A stretch of DNA of 64,000 nucleotides from Pseudogymnoascus destructans (Eukaryota; Ascomycota; Leotiomycetes; Thelebolales; Thelebolaceae), in contig NW_020167524.1 of assembly GCF_001641265.1 (NCBI RefSeq), positions 1 to 64,000 of the forward strand, read 5' to 3'. A program made the position numbers and the translations under genes. The notes beneath the pieces are model-generated. The model was not told the origin of the DNA. It did no database searches and saw only the letters and a list, made by a program, of their open reading frames with translations. Of this stretch, positions 22,120 through 31,662 are shown in pieces. Position 1 is the stretch's first letter. Each line of letters begins with the position of its first letter.

Positions 22120-22528
22120 TTGAGTTTAATTCATAATACCCAACTGGCGCCCTATGCCTTGGTGAACCGTGACAGAGACTACCTTGAGTTTATACTACAG
22201 TGTAATATAAAGCCAGAGTTAATCTAGAATATAGATGAAACCGGCTTTAGAATTGGAATTCTAGGAGGTGAGAGGGTTATTGTGCCACGAGTAGCAAATG
22301 AGCTCTATACTCTAAGCCCTAAAAACCATCCATCTATTACTATCCTCGAGGCTGTGTCTATAGTAGGAAAAGTCATACTACTAGTACTTGTCATTCTAGG
22401 CAAAATACATATGGATTCTTAGTACTACATCAACCTTAAAGGCACAGAGCTAGTACTACTCTCCGACTCTAGATTTTCAAACAGCTAGCTTGCTCTTTGA
22501 TAGCTAGAGCATTTTGCTAAGCATACAC
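22120..22528 (+). pseudogene. Decayed pogo/Fot1-type DDE transposase, central part
   Basis: One frame reads NIDETGFRIG (first catalytic Asp), VPRVANELYTLSPKN, SITILEAVS, GKIHMDS and NLKGTELVLLSDSRFSNS (second Asp), a standard pogo-family DDE core. In-frame stops at 22225 and in the later segments sit where the family has Trp or Gln, mainly TGG or CAG turned into TAG/TGA. The relic is cut at 22529 by a foldback arm. Confidence 0.8.
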
Positions 22529-23464
22529 TGTAATGGTGGGTGCACCAGATGTGAGAATCTAGCCACCCAAGGAAGGGATGAATTTACTAAGACAACACAC
22601 TGTCTTAGGAAACAGAGCCAAAGGGTTGTAGCTTAGACTATTCCACAACGCAGCAATCAGGTGTATGATGTAGTGAAGTGGTTCAGACAAGTTGCAACAA
22701 ATGTTGAGTCTGGGAACTCAGGGGTAAGTCAGAGGTTAACACCTCACTGACTTTTCAGAAACAAGGAGTAACAAGATGAATGCTTGGAAGCTTGTAAAAG
22801 ACGTGGAAGTATGTGATAATCGATTTACTGTATTGCCTGCTTGCCCTTTCTTAAGGAAAGGGCAATCCTATTTATGCCAAAGGAGTGTAGTTCTCTCATT
22901 TTCCATGACTTTCCATGACTAACCAGGCTTGGTAAATGTATTAGAAATCAAGTGCGACCCACAACTAGCTTGCTAATCATGTAGTGAACGTAAGAGAATC
23001 CCATAGAACCATCTGTTGGGTTCCTAGCCTGTAGGAAGTGAAAAGGAGGTCCAAGGTCAGAGTACCTATAGACAAATTATGTCATAACTTAACCAATCTT
23101 GTGGGTAACTAAGGAGCGATGACGTGTAATGAATCATAGAGGGTTGTAGAAGCTTCTAGAGCTATTGTTCATGTTCCTAGGCCTCTAGTTGGTAGAGATA
23201 TGCCATGTGGTAGTATTGGCCCACCCCCTTAAGGAGGAGATTTTCTTAATAACTTGTTCAATGAGTGTCCAAATGATATGCCGTGATGTATGTAGCATAA
23301 ACAGATGTAGTAGAAGAGTTTGCAGCAATCGTTGAGTAGTATTGCTTCTGTTGTTGGTGTGATAAGCCAAGATATGTATGGTGACTTGTAGGTTTGAGGA
23401 GGAGATTTCTAAGTTTGCTCTTGAGTTTGATAGCAAACTGAGTGCAACGAATGTCAGTATGACA
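22529..23464 (+). repeat. Foldback-family single arm
   Basis: One full left arm of the family described at 2900-4906, from TGTAATGGTGGGTGCACC to CAGTATGACA, about 936 bp. The right arm is absent, so this is a truncated or recombined copy. It interrupts the pogo relic on its left and the Ty3 remnant on its right. Confidence 0.85.
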
Positions 23465-23536
23465 GGGAAGGTGCGTTGTATGTCATGCTAGAGCTGTGCC
23501 ATATCGACTCCATTTATTGTGCGGAACCAGAGTTTA

Positions 23537-23692
23537 CTTTGTTCGCTCTGGGGTACATTCGTGGTGGTCCGAGTGGACTCCAAATCTCATCCGCAAAGCG
23601 TTCGGGTTGGACTTTGCTTTGTTCGCTCGGGGGTGCATTCCTGGTGGTCCGAGTGGACTCCGAATCGCATCCGTGAAGCGTTCGGGTTAGAC
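23537..23692 (+). repeat. 80-bp tandem duplication
   Basis: Two copies, from 23537 and from 23617, of a block containing GTGGTCCGAGTGGACTCC and ending in a GCGTTCGGGTT motif. It may be part of the LTR or untranslated end of the Ty3 element whose pol lies to the right. Confidence 0.75.
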
Positions 23693-23991
23693 TGTCCTAT
23701 GTATGAAAGGAGAAGTGTTCGCGCTAACACGATTCGGTGTTCATTGTTGTAAGCCAGACTATGAGTGCGCAGCCGCGTCCACTTCTTCTTTTGTCTCCAA
23801 CAACAACGCCAGCGACCACCCCTCCGAGAACTGTAAGTGACCCCTTCTCGTGGATTGTCCGACAGTGCACTAATGAATTGGATAGGATATTTCCATCCAC
23901 AAGAACGAGTAGGTGATGGGAGCGCGTTGGCGCAGGGGTGATAACGTGTGCTGGGCTGACGGGATTCTGCGCAGAATTCCAACTTTTTGTG

Positions 23992-24690
23992 ATGCCGATT
24001 CCGACTCCCGCAGGAGCTTTGTTGGGCGAGTTCCATGTCCTCTGCCTGCGCTGCCTTCGGGCCAAAGCTCGTGGCATCAAGGACCACGATTGTGTCTGGT
24101 CCCCGGCCTCCTCCAAGTGCGAGTACTGCACGGCGCAGCACTCCACCTGCGTTCCGGTGAGTTCCCTTGTGCTGTTCTGTCTCTGTTGGCTTTTGCTAAC
24201 AATTTGCATAGCTTCCCTGGTTCCTCGACGAGGAATACCGTGTCCTTGCTGCCGCCGAAGCAGCAGATCCTTGGGACCCCGTCACCGTCGAAGCCGCTGC
24301 CGCAGAGGCAAACTGGGTGGCCCTGGTGGCTGCCCAAAGTGTTCCGAAATTCCGCTCAGCCGCTGAGCGCGACTCCTACGAGGAGCTCCACGCAACACTC
24401 ACTGCCCTCGAGGCGGGTCTGGCTGTGAGTATCCCCCTGTCCTGTGTGGTTTCGGTGCTGATTCAGTTCAGCAAATCCGGTCATCACTGCGCCGTCTTCG
24501 GACGGAGCAGGGGAGCGTGCCGGCTCTTTTGGGGGAAGTGGTGGCTGCCATGGGCAGGCTTGCTGCCGTCGCTGTCGCTGCGACGGTTCTGGACCATGCT
24601 GGGGGGAGGAAGAAGGGGGGTGGTGGGGGTGGTGAGGGGGATGGGGATGGGTTTGGGGCCCAGTATGGGGCGGAGGAGGATGTGGTGTAG
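23992..24690 (+). CDS. Spliced Cys-rich ORF convergent to a Ty3 pol
   Basis: Exons 23992-24156, 24212-24424 and 24472-24690 join in frame, with good donors (GTGAGT twice) and a GCTAAC branch site, to about 198 aa. Seen: CLRCLRAKARGIKDHDC and CEYCTAQHSTC, two zinc-knuckle-like modules. A helical, Ala/Glu-rich middle (ERDSYEELHATLTALEAGLA) and a Gly-rich tail ending at TAG 24688 follow. An ATG at 23761 with two extra small exons (23761-23832, 23886-23908) looks splice-like, but its phase does not match the Cys-rich frame; the 5' end is therefore uncertain or broken. The layout (convergent to pol, between pol and the presumed 3' LTR) is the same as at 1496-2062. Function unknown. Confidence 0.6.
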
Positions 24691-25765
24691 GAAGGAGGAG
24701 GCCCTGTGTCAGAGGGGACTTGGACCTGACCCTTCGCGTGGGGTCACTTCAACCCTTCGTCTCTCATGGTGGTAGCCGCTTGTTGCGACGCCGGTGAGAT
24801 GTTTGGGAAGGGTGACTCCCGCAAGAGTTACAGTGGTGAGTGTGCCCTGGCTCAGAGGGTATTTTAGTTTAGAGTCGTAGATAGCAACGACTCTGTTTCT
24901 TCCGCTTTGTCTTCCCTCCCGTGATCGTAGTTTTGTTCCTCGCCCGCCTCCCCTGCCGTAACCCATCCGAGTAGTTCTTGAGGTGGACCTGGTAAATCTG
25001 GGTATTCCGTGTGAAACTCTCAGAGTTTGTGGGGAGAGTTCATGAAGTTCGATGCTGGGTACCACTCCGGGTCCGGATCGTATCCGACCCAACTAACCCG
25101 GTATTGTAGTTGCTTCCGGCGGAGCCTCACTGCAAGGATCTTTTCCACTTCAGGCGGATCCTGACCAGGTAGGGGGTTGTTCAGATCCTTCATGAGGACG
25201 TCTGGTGAGAACACATCGTGTATTTGAGAACCGGTAGGTAGTTCCAATCGAAATGCGTGCCCAATCCGTTCCAACACCGTATATGGTCCGACCCATTGTT
25301 GGCCCAACTTGCAGCTCAGGCGAGAGTTTTTCAAATTTTTGGTCGATAGGTACACTCTATCTCCTACGTCCCAGTCAATGGCCCTTCGGCGTCGATTCGC
25401 GTGCTTAGATATTTCCTCTTGTGCCTTTGACATGTTTTCCTTTGCATGGACCCATGCGGTATGCATTCGGTCTGCAACCGCCTTGGCTTCATCTCGGTTT
25501 AGAGTCTCCCGGGGGTTGGTGCTTTTCGGGGTGTTCCAATCCCAACTCGTACGCAGATCGGTTCCGTACTTGAGTCGGTAGGGGGTCATGCCAATGGATG
25601 CGTGGGGGAGTGTCATTTGCACGCAGTCCATTATGGGGATGAGTTCGCTCCAGTTATCCTGGTAGTAAGATATGAAAGGCCTCAGTCTCTGATCAATGTA
25701 TCAGTTCATGATTTCCTGTCCGTCGGTCTGCTTATGATAGGCAGTCGACAGCTTAACCTTCTCAC

Positions 25766-26036
25766 TTGACTTGGAATGAAGAAGCCTTAGTCTTCACTTA
25801 CTACCAAGGGCTCAAGAGCTCTATTAAGGATGAACTCAGCAAAGAAGAACACCCTACAACACTTCAAATGCTTATAGAGAAAGCTGTCAGACTTGATGAC
25901 AGGTTTTTTGAAAGAAGAAAGGAGAAGAACCAAGACTGGCATCAAACAAGAAATTTCAACAATTACACCTCTACACCAACTGCTAAGGACTCAGCACCTG
26001 AACCTATGGACTTAGACGCCTCTATAAAGAGATCTA
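25766..26036 (+). pseudogene. Ty3/gypsy gag fragment
   Basis: The plus-strand frame reads WNEEALVFTYYQGLKSSIKD, then LIEKAVRLDDRFFERRKEKN and PMDLDA. This is the end of the retrotransposon gag core and the linker that precedes the zinc knuckle. It lies opposite to, and inside, the broken pol, and runs directly into a foldback fragment at about 26037. It is an isolated scrap. Confidence 0.8.
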
Positions 26037-26209
26037 CAGTAAATCGACTATCACATACTTCCACGTCTTTTCCAAGCTTCCAAGCATTGATCTTGTTACT
26101 CCTTGTTTCTGAAAAGTCAGTGAGGTGCTAACCTCTGACTTATCCCTGAGTTCTCAGACTCAACATTTGTTACAACTTGTCTAAACCACTCCACTATATC
26201 ATACACCTT
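26037..26209 (-). repeat. Internal fragment of the foldback family
   Basis: Reverse complement of an inner part of the foldback terminal arm (compare 3276-3450). Both element ends are missing. Joined to a gag scrap on the left and integrase sequence on the right. Confidence 0.85.
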
Positions 26210-26425
26210 GCCAAAATGATGATACGAATTGGGGTCCGCGGTCGCTTACAATCGACTCCGGAGTGTGTCCGAATCGGTATATCCATTCGATGAACAATTG
26301 TGCCATTTGCCGGGCTGTTGTGGTTTTGTAGCAAGGTATGGTCACCGAACTCTTTCCGAGTCGGTCCATAAACACTAAGATGCTGTCATATCCATGCTTG
26401 TCCCTTGGGAACTCCTTGAAGTCCA

Positions 26426-27554
26426 TGGTAGGCAGGAAAGAAGTCATCCTTTGTAATATGAGAAATATGAGCCTGCATCATATCTTCAATTTGCCGACCA
26501 TAGGCCTGCTTTAACGGGCCGAAACAGCCAACATCAAGTGGCTGGAGTAGATGAGAAGAGTGAGCAGGCATACAAAGCGTAATAATGTTGTGTTCCTTGC
26601 AGTACTCCTCAAACTCATCTGAGTGGTGGCTCTCATGACCATCAAGGACTAACAAGCGATAACCACCAACACTCCGGGCCTTTGTATGCTTCTCAAAGTG
26701 CTGAATCCAATCCATGCCTCTCTCGTTTGTAGTCCAGCCATTTTCAGTAACAGAAATCACCCAATCGCTTGAAAATCCACTATTCTCATACCAAGATGTA
26801 AGGTGGTTTTTGCCTGCAACAATGATAAATGGTGGTACTGCCCAACCTTGAGAACTAACGCCTTGGATTACTGTAACCCATTCCCGATTACCAGGCTGTA
26901 CCTTCTTTGCTTTTGCCCGCCCGTCTGAGCTTGTTACAACCATAGCAGTTGAGATAACGCCCATCATAAACCCAGTCTCATCAAAGTTGTAGATATCTGC
27001 TTCATCGATACCATATTTCGCAATTGTGTTACGCACAAGCTCAAACCAGCCATTAATAACTTCTGGATCTTCGCACTTAGCCCTCTGGTAGTCGTATTTG
27101 CGCTGAAAGCGTGTCTGGAGCTCTACACGCCGCTTAACAAAGTTTGAAGCCCAACGCGTGACGCATCGCGTGTTGCAAGTAGTCGACTTGCCATATCTTC
27201 AACAACAGACAGCCGAGGAGGAAACCCTTTGGCAGCTAGGTCGAGTATATACTGAACAAGGACGGACTCCTCTAGGTTAGTTAATTTCCGTGAGTTGGCT
27301 TGGATATCGCGTCGTGAAGGTACACCTTCTAGACGACGACCTAGCTTGCGGTGGTCCACAGAATAGATCCTAGCAGCAACTCGAAGGCGTAACTTTGGGT
27401 CGCTTTGCATAGCCTGGATAGCTAGCACTAATTGGCTTTCATCGTTTTTATGGGGCATGTTTTGTTGTTGAGGAATTTAACATTTAGTTGGGGGGTTTGG
27501 TCACCGCATCATTTTGGCGCTTTCGCTTGTTTGGCGCTTTCGCTTCATGTACGT
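26426..27554 (-). mobile_element. pogo/Fot1-type transposon, 3'-truncated, transposase frameshifted
   Basis: The transposase starts at ATG 27458 (MPHKNDESQL), with helix-turn-helix and CENP-B-like N-terminal parts. The frame breaks near 27150, where a short deletion falls between TRDASRVG and WASNFVKRR. The DDE domain is otherwise clear: YNFDETGFMMG, LLVLDGHESHHS, LLQPLDVGCFGPLK. It is cut at about 26425 after FFPAY, where Ty3 integrase begins, so no 3' terminal repeat remains. The 5' end at 27554 starts ACGTACATGAAG after a TA, with two copies of GCGAAAGCGCCAAA just inside. Inactive. Confidence 0.85.
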
Positions 27555-27976
27555 TATTCAAAGTTTATATTCGAATTGCTAACACTGACGATTAACAGCG
27601 AATAAATTTATATTTATTGGAATAATAATGAAGCTCCATTGTATTAAATATGCACAATTACTAAGAACACTGGGTTGGTTTAAATGTTCTATATGTCCCT
27701 GAAGTATTTATTTGATATGTATTGTTTCCCTAGAATGCCGTAGGTCATGCAATTGACTTTCTTCCCGTCCTCGACAGAGTAGAGCAGTGGTCAACTATTC
27801 AATAAAATAAACCATGGTTACTATCTTGAATAACACTACAGTACTATAGGCTATCACTGTCACCCTGTGCTAGGCTGATATAGGCAAAATACCTTCGCGC
27901 ATTGGTGCTGATTGCTTGATATAAACGTACAACTGGTATACCACGCTATTAAATACAAATCTAGCTAACCCATCCT
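27555..27976. other. Intergenic boundary between transposon island and gene block
   Basis: AT-rich, no reading frame of note. Contains the presumed 3' UTR of CHS5. Confidence 0.55.
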
Positions 27977-29246
27977 CTAAAGAGCAACATCCTGGAAGCT
28001 CGCAGCTCCAGGAGTCTTTGTACCCTCCTCCGTATCAGCATCTACCTCCAGGGAAGGGCTCTTGGTAACAGGGTTCTTGTCGACGCTTGGCTCTCCTCCA
28101 TCCGTAGGTGACGCGGCTGGCCTGAGAGCAACCTTGTGCTGATCATTATCTTCAACTCTAACCTTCTGCTCGTCCAATGCCTCTACTTTCTTATCCTCAG
28201 AGTCATCCTCTTCCGACTTCTCATCCTCATCCTCTTCCTTCTCGTTGTTCGTTTGGCCGGCTTCAGATGCTTCATCACCATTCGTCTGCTTCTTGCTATT
28301 GTTAGGGAGAGCTGGGAGAGGGGCCTCATCCTTCGCCGAAGCGGGCTCGGCTGGCGTGGCTTGCTGTCCAGCCGCAGGCCCCAAATTCGCCATCCTCTGC
28401 CTTGGGTCCGCATCGAGATAGTATTGCCTAACACCCACGATCCTGCCGCCCCTTTCACAGCCCTCCACCCATTCCGGCCTCACAACAGGAATGTTCATCT
28501 CCACAGCCTTCTCCCAAGTAATGCCTCTGCCCTCCGTAGTCACAAAATGGGTAGTATCGATTCTAACGGTATCCGCGAGCTTAGCCCCTATCCGCTTAAC
28601 AGCGGCGACGAGGCTCTCCCTGAGTTGCGCTGGCAGAATTCCTGGTGTGACGGTGATGCCGCTGAGGTCGGTCATCTTGTGCGTCCTGACCGTGAGTTTG
28701 TCGCTTGCGAATGTGCCGGCGGTGGTTCTTAGCACGAGGTGGAACGTATACTCGGTGTCGACAGCAAGGCCACTTATTTTCGTGCTTTCCATTGTGGTGG
28801 GCTGAGGAATGTTGCCTGCCTTCTGGCCATTGCGGAACAGGCTCAGGCTGATGACATCGGCGGTCGCAAGCTCAACTGGATCCCACTCGAGGACGATGGA
28901 CGTTTGTGTAGCATTGCGACAGCGCAGGACGGGTGCTGATGGCTCGGACTCGCCAAAGCAGCGGAAGATCGAATCTTGTAGGTGGCTGAATGAGTCTTGC
29001 GACTCGCTCTCGGATTCGAAGTTGCGGGCAACGGTGATGTCAACAATGCTACCGGATGAGATATGTGGAGGTAGTAGGATGGATGGGAACTCGATCTGTT
29101 TGTATCATCGACGGTGTCAGTTGGGGCACTCCGTAGGGCATGACGCTGCCTTTGTGGATTGACTGGATTCTTACAAGGCGCTTGTCCTGTGTCAACAGCA
29201 CAGCGACCCCGGCATCGACCTTGCCCACAGTTAAAGAGATTAACAT
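27977..29246 (-). CDS. CHS5: Chs5-type exomer scaffold (chitin synthase export)
   Basis: Two exons, 29246-29175 and 29095-27977, with a 79-bp GTAAGA...ACAG intron, give 396 aa. Family role: core of the exomer complex at the trans-Golgi, needed to bring chitin synthase and some other cargos to the cell surface. Seen: the conserved start LTVGKVDAGVAVLLT, then IEFPSILLPP, then a fibronectin III domain (about residues 75-165). A BRCT domain follows (about 165-260, with THFVTTEGRG and PEWVEGCERGGR). The acidic, disordered tail (EKEEDEDEKSEEDDSEDKK) is normal for the family. The splice was chosen because it restores KRL-IEFPS as in homologues. Apparently complete. Confidence 0.92.
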
Positions 29247-29499
29247 CTTGTGTGTGAGATGTCGCAAAGGCAGATTGGACAGGGTGGTGGGAAATGTTTG
29301 GGACCTGGTGAAGCTTTGGGGCTACGACGACACCTTCAGAGACAAGGACAAGCTTATCTCGGTCTTGGCGCCGATCATCCACGCTTGTATAAAACTACCA
29401 GGTAGTACATTAATTACAACTACTTTTGTAATTTATAGTTTACATGTTTAATATGGCCTGTGGCATTGCAGATCCACCTCTTTATACTTTGTTTGGGTG

Positions 29500-30180
29500 T
29501 CACTCCATCGTTCTCTTCTTCCTTTTCGGCTTTGCCTTGTCCGTTTGCAGTCGCTCAACCTCTGCAATAATTTTGTCGGCCTGGTCCTCCACGTCTGGCC
29601 ACTTCGCACGTAGAAGCTCAGGGCGCGTACTCAAGTGTAAGCTGCCTACGAGGTTGGGTTTGGGGGCCTCGTCACCATTGCCGTCAATCCTGTAGCCATT
29701 TGTATCGTATCCCTTCCGTTTCAGCGCATTCACAATCGCCAGTCTTGCCCTGATGTTGACCCAGGAACGAACTACACTCTTCATACTGATTTGTTTGGAA
29801 CTCAGGCAGTTCCACCACAGAGGATCAGTGCGAGATTCCCATTTGCGCTTCATGACTTCGTGCCTGGGATGTCTGGGGTTGGTGAGTTGTATTTTCGAGT
29901 TTATTGGTACAACGTGCTCTGAAGACCACATAACTTGTAGTATATCAATCCCTGGGATAGTCTTCTTGGACATGCCAGCGGGAGGAAACTTCAATTTGGG
30001 TATTGGTGGCGGCATCTTTCGTATACTCGATATGCTGCCTTTTAAATCGGATGCGATGGCTGAGCTACTGGATCGGAGCTGTTTTGGCAACATGTCTGGT
30101 GGCGGCTTTCCGTCGCATTCAATGGCATCGATTGGGCTCCGACAGAGGGATCGTATATCAAGCTGTGGTTGGAGTGGCAA
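29500..30180 (-). CDS. Conserved-looking protein of unknown function, start unresolved
   Basis: A 227-codon open frame ends at 29500. I do not recognise the family. The first in-frame ATG is at 30093, but the frame is open to about 30228. Its upstream part is very basic (TTRRRRSWAIEARQDKR), which would suit a mitochondrial presequence if an upstream exon supplies the ATG. The body is rich in Lys, Arg and Trp, with LQVMWSSEHVVP, then LKRKGYDTNGYRIDGNG. It has a C-terminal helix DQADKIIAEVERLQT and a basic tail. No membrane segment. Mitochondrial localisation is only inference. Confidence 0.6.
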   Translation of the reverse strand: MPLQPQLDIRSLCRSPIDAIECDGKPPPDMLPKQLRSSSSAIASDLKGSISSIRKMPPPIPKLKFPPAGMSKKTIPGIDILQVMWSSEHVVPINSKIQLTNPRHPRHEVMKRKWESRTDPLWWNCLSSKQISMKSVVRSWVNIRARLAIVNALKRKGYDTNGYRIDGNGDEAPKPNLVGSLHLSTRPELLRAKWPDVEDQADKIIAEVERLQTDKAKPKRKKRTME

Positions 30181-30537
30181 TCTTTTGTCTTGTCGAGCTT
30201 CTATGGCCCAGCTTCTTCGTCTCCGCGTGGTTGGATATAAACGCCGCTATACCAAGCGTGCAATAGGATGGCGATGAGTGGCTGATGAGTGGCTCTCTCC
30301 TCGCTTGAGCCAAAGTTCAGAAAGGGACTAGCTGACTCATCCCTCACCTAAACTAAGGATTCACCCCACCAACGATAAGTCAGTCATTAGGCGCCCATCG
30401 ACCACACAACTGTCCCACTTGCAAACTTCATATAAAGCCTACCCCTCTTGCAGCCCAAGTCCCCCGAGGAACAACATCAAATTCCAGATCATCAAAGAAT
30501 CAGAAATACGGCATTTTAATCAGAGAAATCTGTCAAT
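30181..30537. other. Promoter region of the eIF1A gene
   Basis: Probable shared upstream region of the divergent unknown gene and TIF11. No other feature seen. Confidence 0.5.
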
Positions 30538-31177
30538 ATGCCGAAGAATAAGGGAAAAGTAAGTTGCATCCGCAAACAAAAATCACCCTTCATTTTCATC
30601 GCGGCCCAACGACAACAACTCGTGTGCACGATGCTGATTCCTCTTACCAACAGGGTGGCAAGAACCGTCGTCGTGGAAAGAACGAAAACGACAATGAGAA
30701 GCGTGAGCTCACATTCAAGGAGGAGGGTCAAGGTATGTTTCGCCCTCAGCAGTTACAGCCGCCACTGTCGGCTCGCCACCAGATCGCTAACGCCCAACCA
30801 CAGAATACGCCCAAGTCCTGAAGATGTTGGGTAACGGCCGTCTCGAGGCTCTCTGCTTCGACGGAACGAAACGCCTCGCACATATCCGTGGCAAGCTTCG
30901 CAAGAAGGTCTGGATCAACCAGGGAGACATCATCCTGCTGTCGCTCCGTGACTACCAAGACGAGAAGGGCGACGTGATCCTCAAGTACTCCGCCGACGAG
31001 GCCCGTTCCCTGAAGGCCTACGGCGAGCTGCCCGAGAGCGCCAAGATCAACGAGACCGACACCTACGGCCAAGAAGGCGAGGGCGACTGCAACTTCGAGT
31101 TCGACGAGGACAGGAGCGACAGCGAGGACAGCGAGGCCGGCCCCGGCGCAAAGGATATCGAGATCGACGACATCTAG
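30538..31177 (+). CDS. TIF11: Translation initiation factor eIF1A
   Basis: Exons 30538-30558, 30654-30732 and 30804-31177 give 157 aa. Role: binds the 40S A site, promotes scanning and start-codon recognition with eIF1 and eIF5B. Seen: basic N-terminal tail MPKNKGKGGKNRRRG, OB fold from about residue 30 (LKMLGNGRLEALCFDG, HIRGKLRKKVWINQGD, LLSLRDYQDEKGDVILKY), and an acidic C-terminal tail ending DIEIDDI, the eIF5B-binding motif. Introns start GTAAGT and GTATGT. Complete and near-identical to family expectations. Confidence 0.96.
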
Positions 31178-31662
31178 ACAAGTCTGGCGCGCTCTGCGGC
31201 CAAGTGTGTGGTGTGGACTGTCTTCTCTCAAACGATTCTATAAAATGGAAAACGAACTCGACAGTATATCTCTTTTGTTACTATTGCCAGATGACCTGGG
31301 CGCAGTGGGAGAGACGCTGTGGTCCTCGTCGTCCGTGCCCTTCACTTGTGCGACGTAGAGAGGAAACTTTATAAGTGTTGTGGGTTCGCATTGTATGTAT
31401 GGTTAGCTTTGTGCGGGGGATATTGCGATTAGCGCTGCTCTCGTGTATTGCATCTTAGCATAGATTACGATGAAACACATGACCCATGCAAACCTGAAGT
31501 TTTTGAATTGTGCTTTAATTAATGTGTCTCTATGCGAATCTCAGCCAGCGCATGAGTCGGAGCGAGACTGACACCCAACACGCCAACAAACAAAAGCCCA
31601 CTACATTGTGACAATTTCCGATACAATCCCCACTAACGGACAGACTTCTTCCACCAGGGCTT
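31178..31662. other. Convergent intergenic region
   Basis: Between the 3' ends of TIF11 and LAS17. Nothing beyond UTR-like sequence. Confidence 0.55.

Larger units (their letters stand above)
24864..26425 (-). pseudogene. Broken Ty3/gypsy pol: integrase core, GPY module and chromodomain
   Basis: Minus-strand order: MDFKEFPRDKHGYDSILVF and IVSDRGPQFVSSFWQ (integrase Asp residues) at 26425-26210. An insertion of unrelated repeat DNA (25763-26209) follows. Then come KLSTAYHKQTDGQ, a GPY-like module (QQWVGPYTVLERI) and a chromodomain (EVEKILAVRLRRKQ to NFMNSPHKL). Lesions: a TGA after IMN near 25705, the insertion, and a TGA at 25020-25022 where CGA would keep the frame. That frame continues to a TAA at 24864 and encodes the usual FHTEYPDLPGPP tail. 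It is a different lineage from the element at 1-2633. Confidence 0.85.

Noticed and set aside
23476..23752. Three overlapping plus-strand frames with repeated GGPSGL-like units
   Set aside because: The protein repetition mirrors the 80-bp tandem duplication at 23537-23692; no start, domain or splice signal supports coding.
28136..28805. Plus-strand frames across CHS5
   Set aside because: Antisense shadows of the acidic and BRCT regions of CHS5, with no start context or homology.
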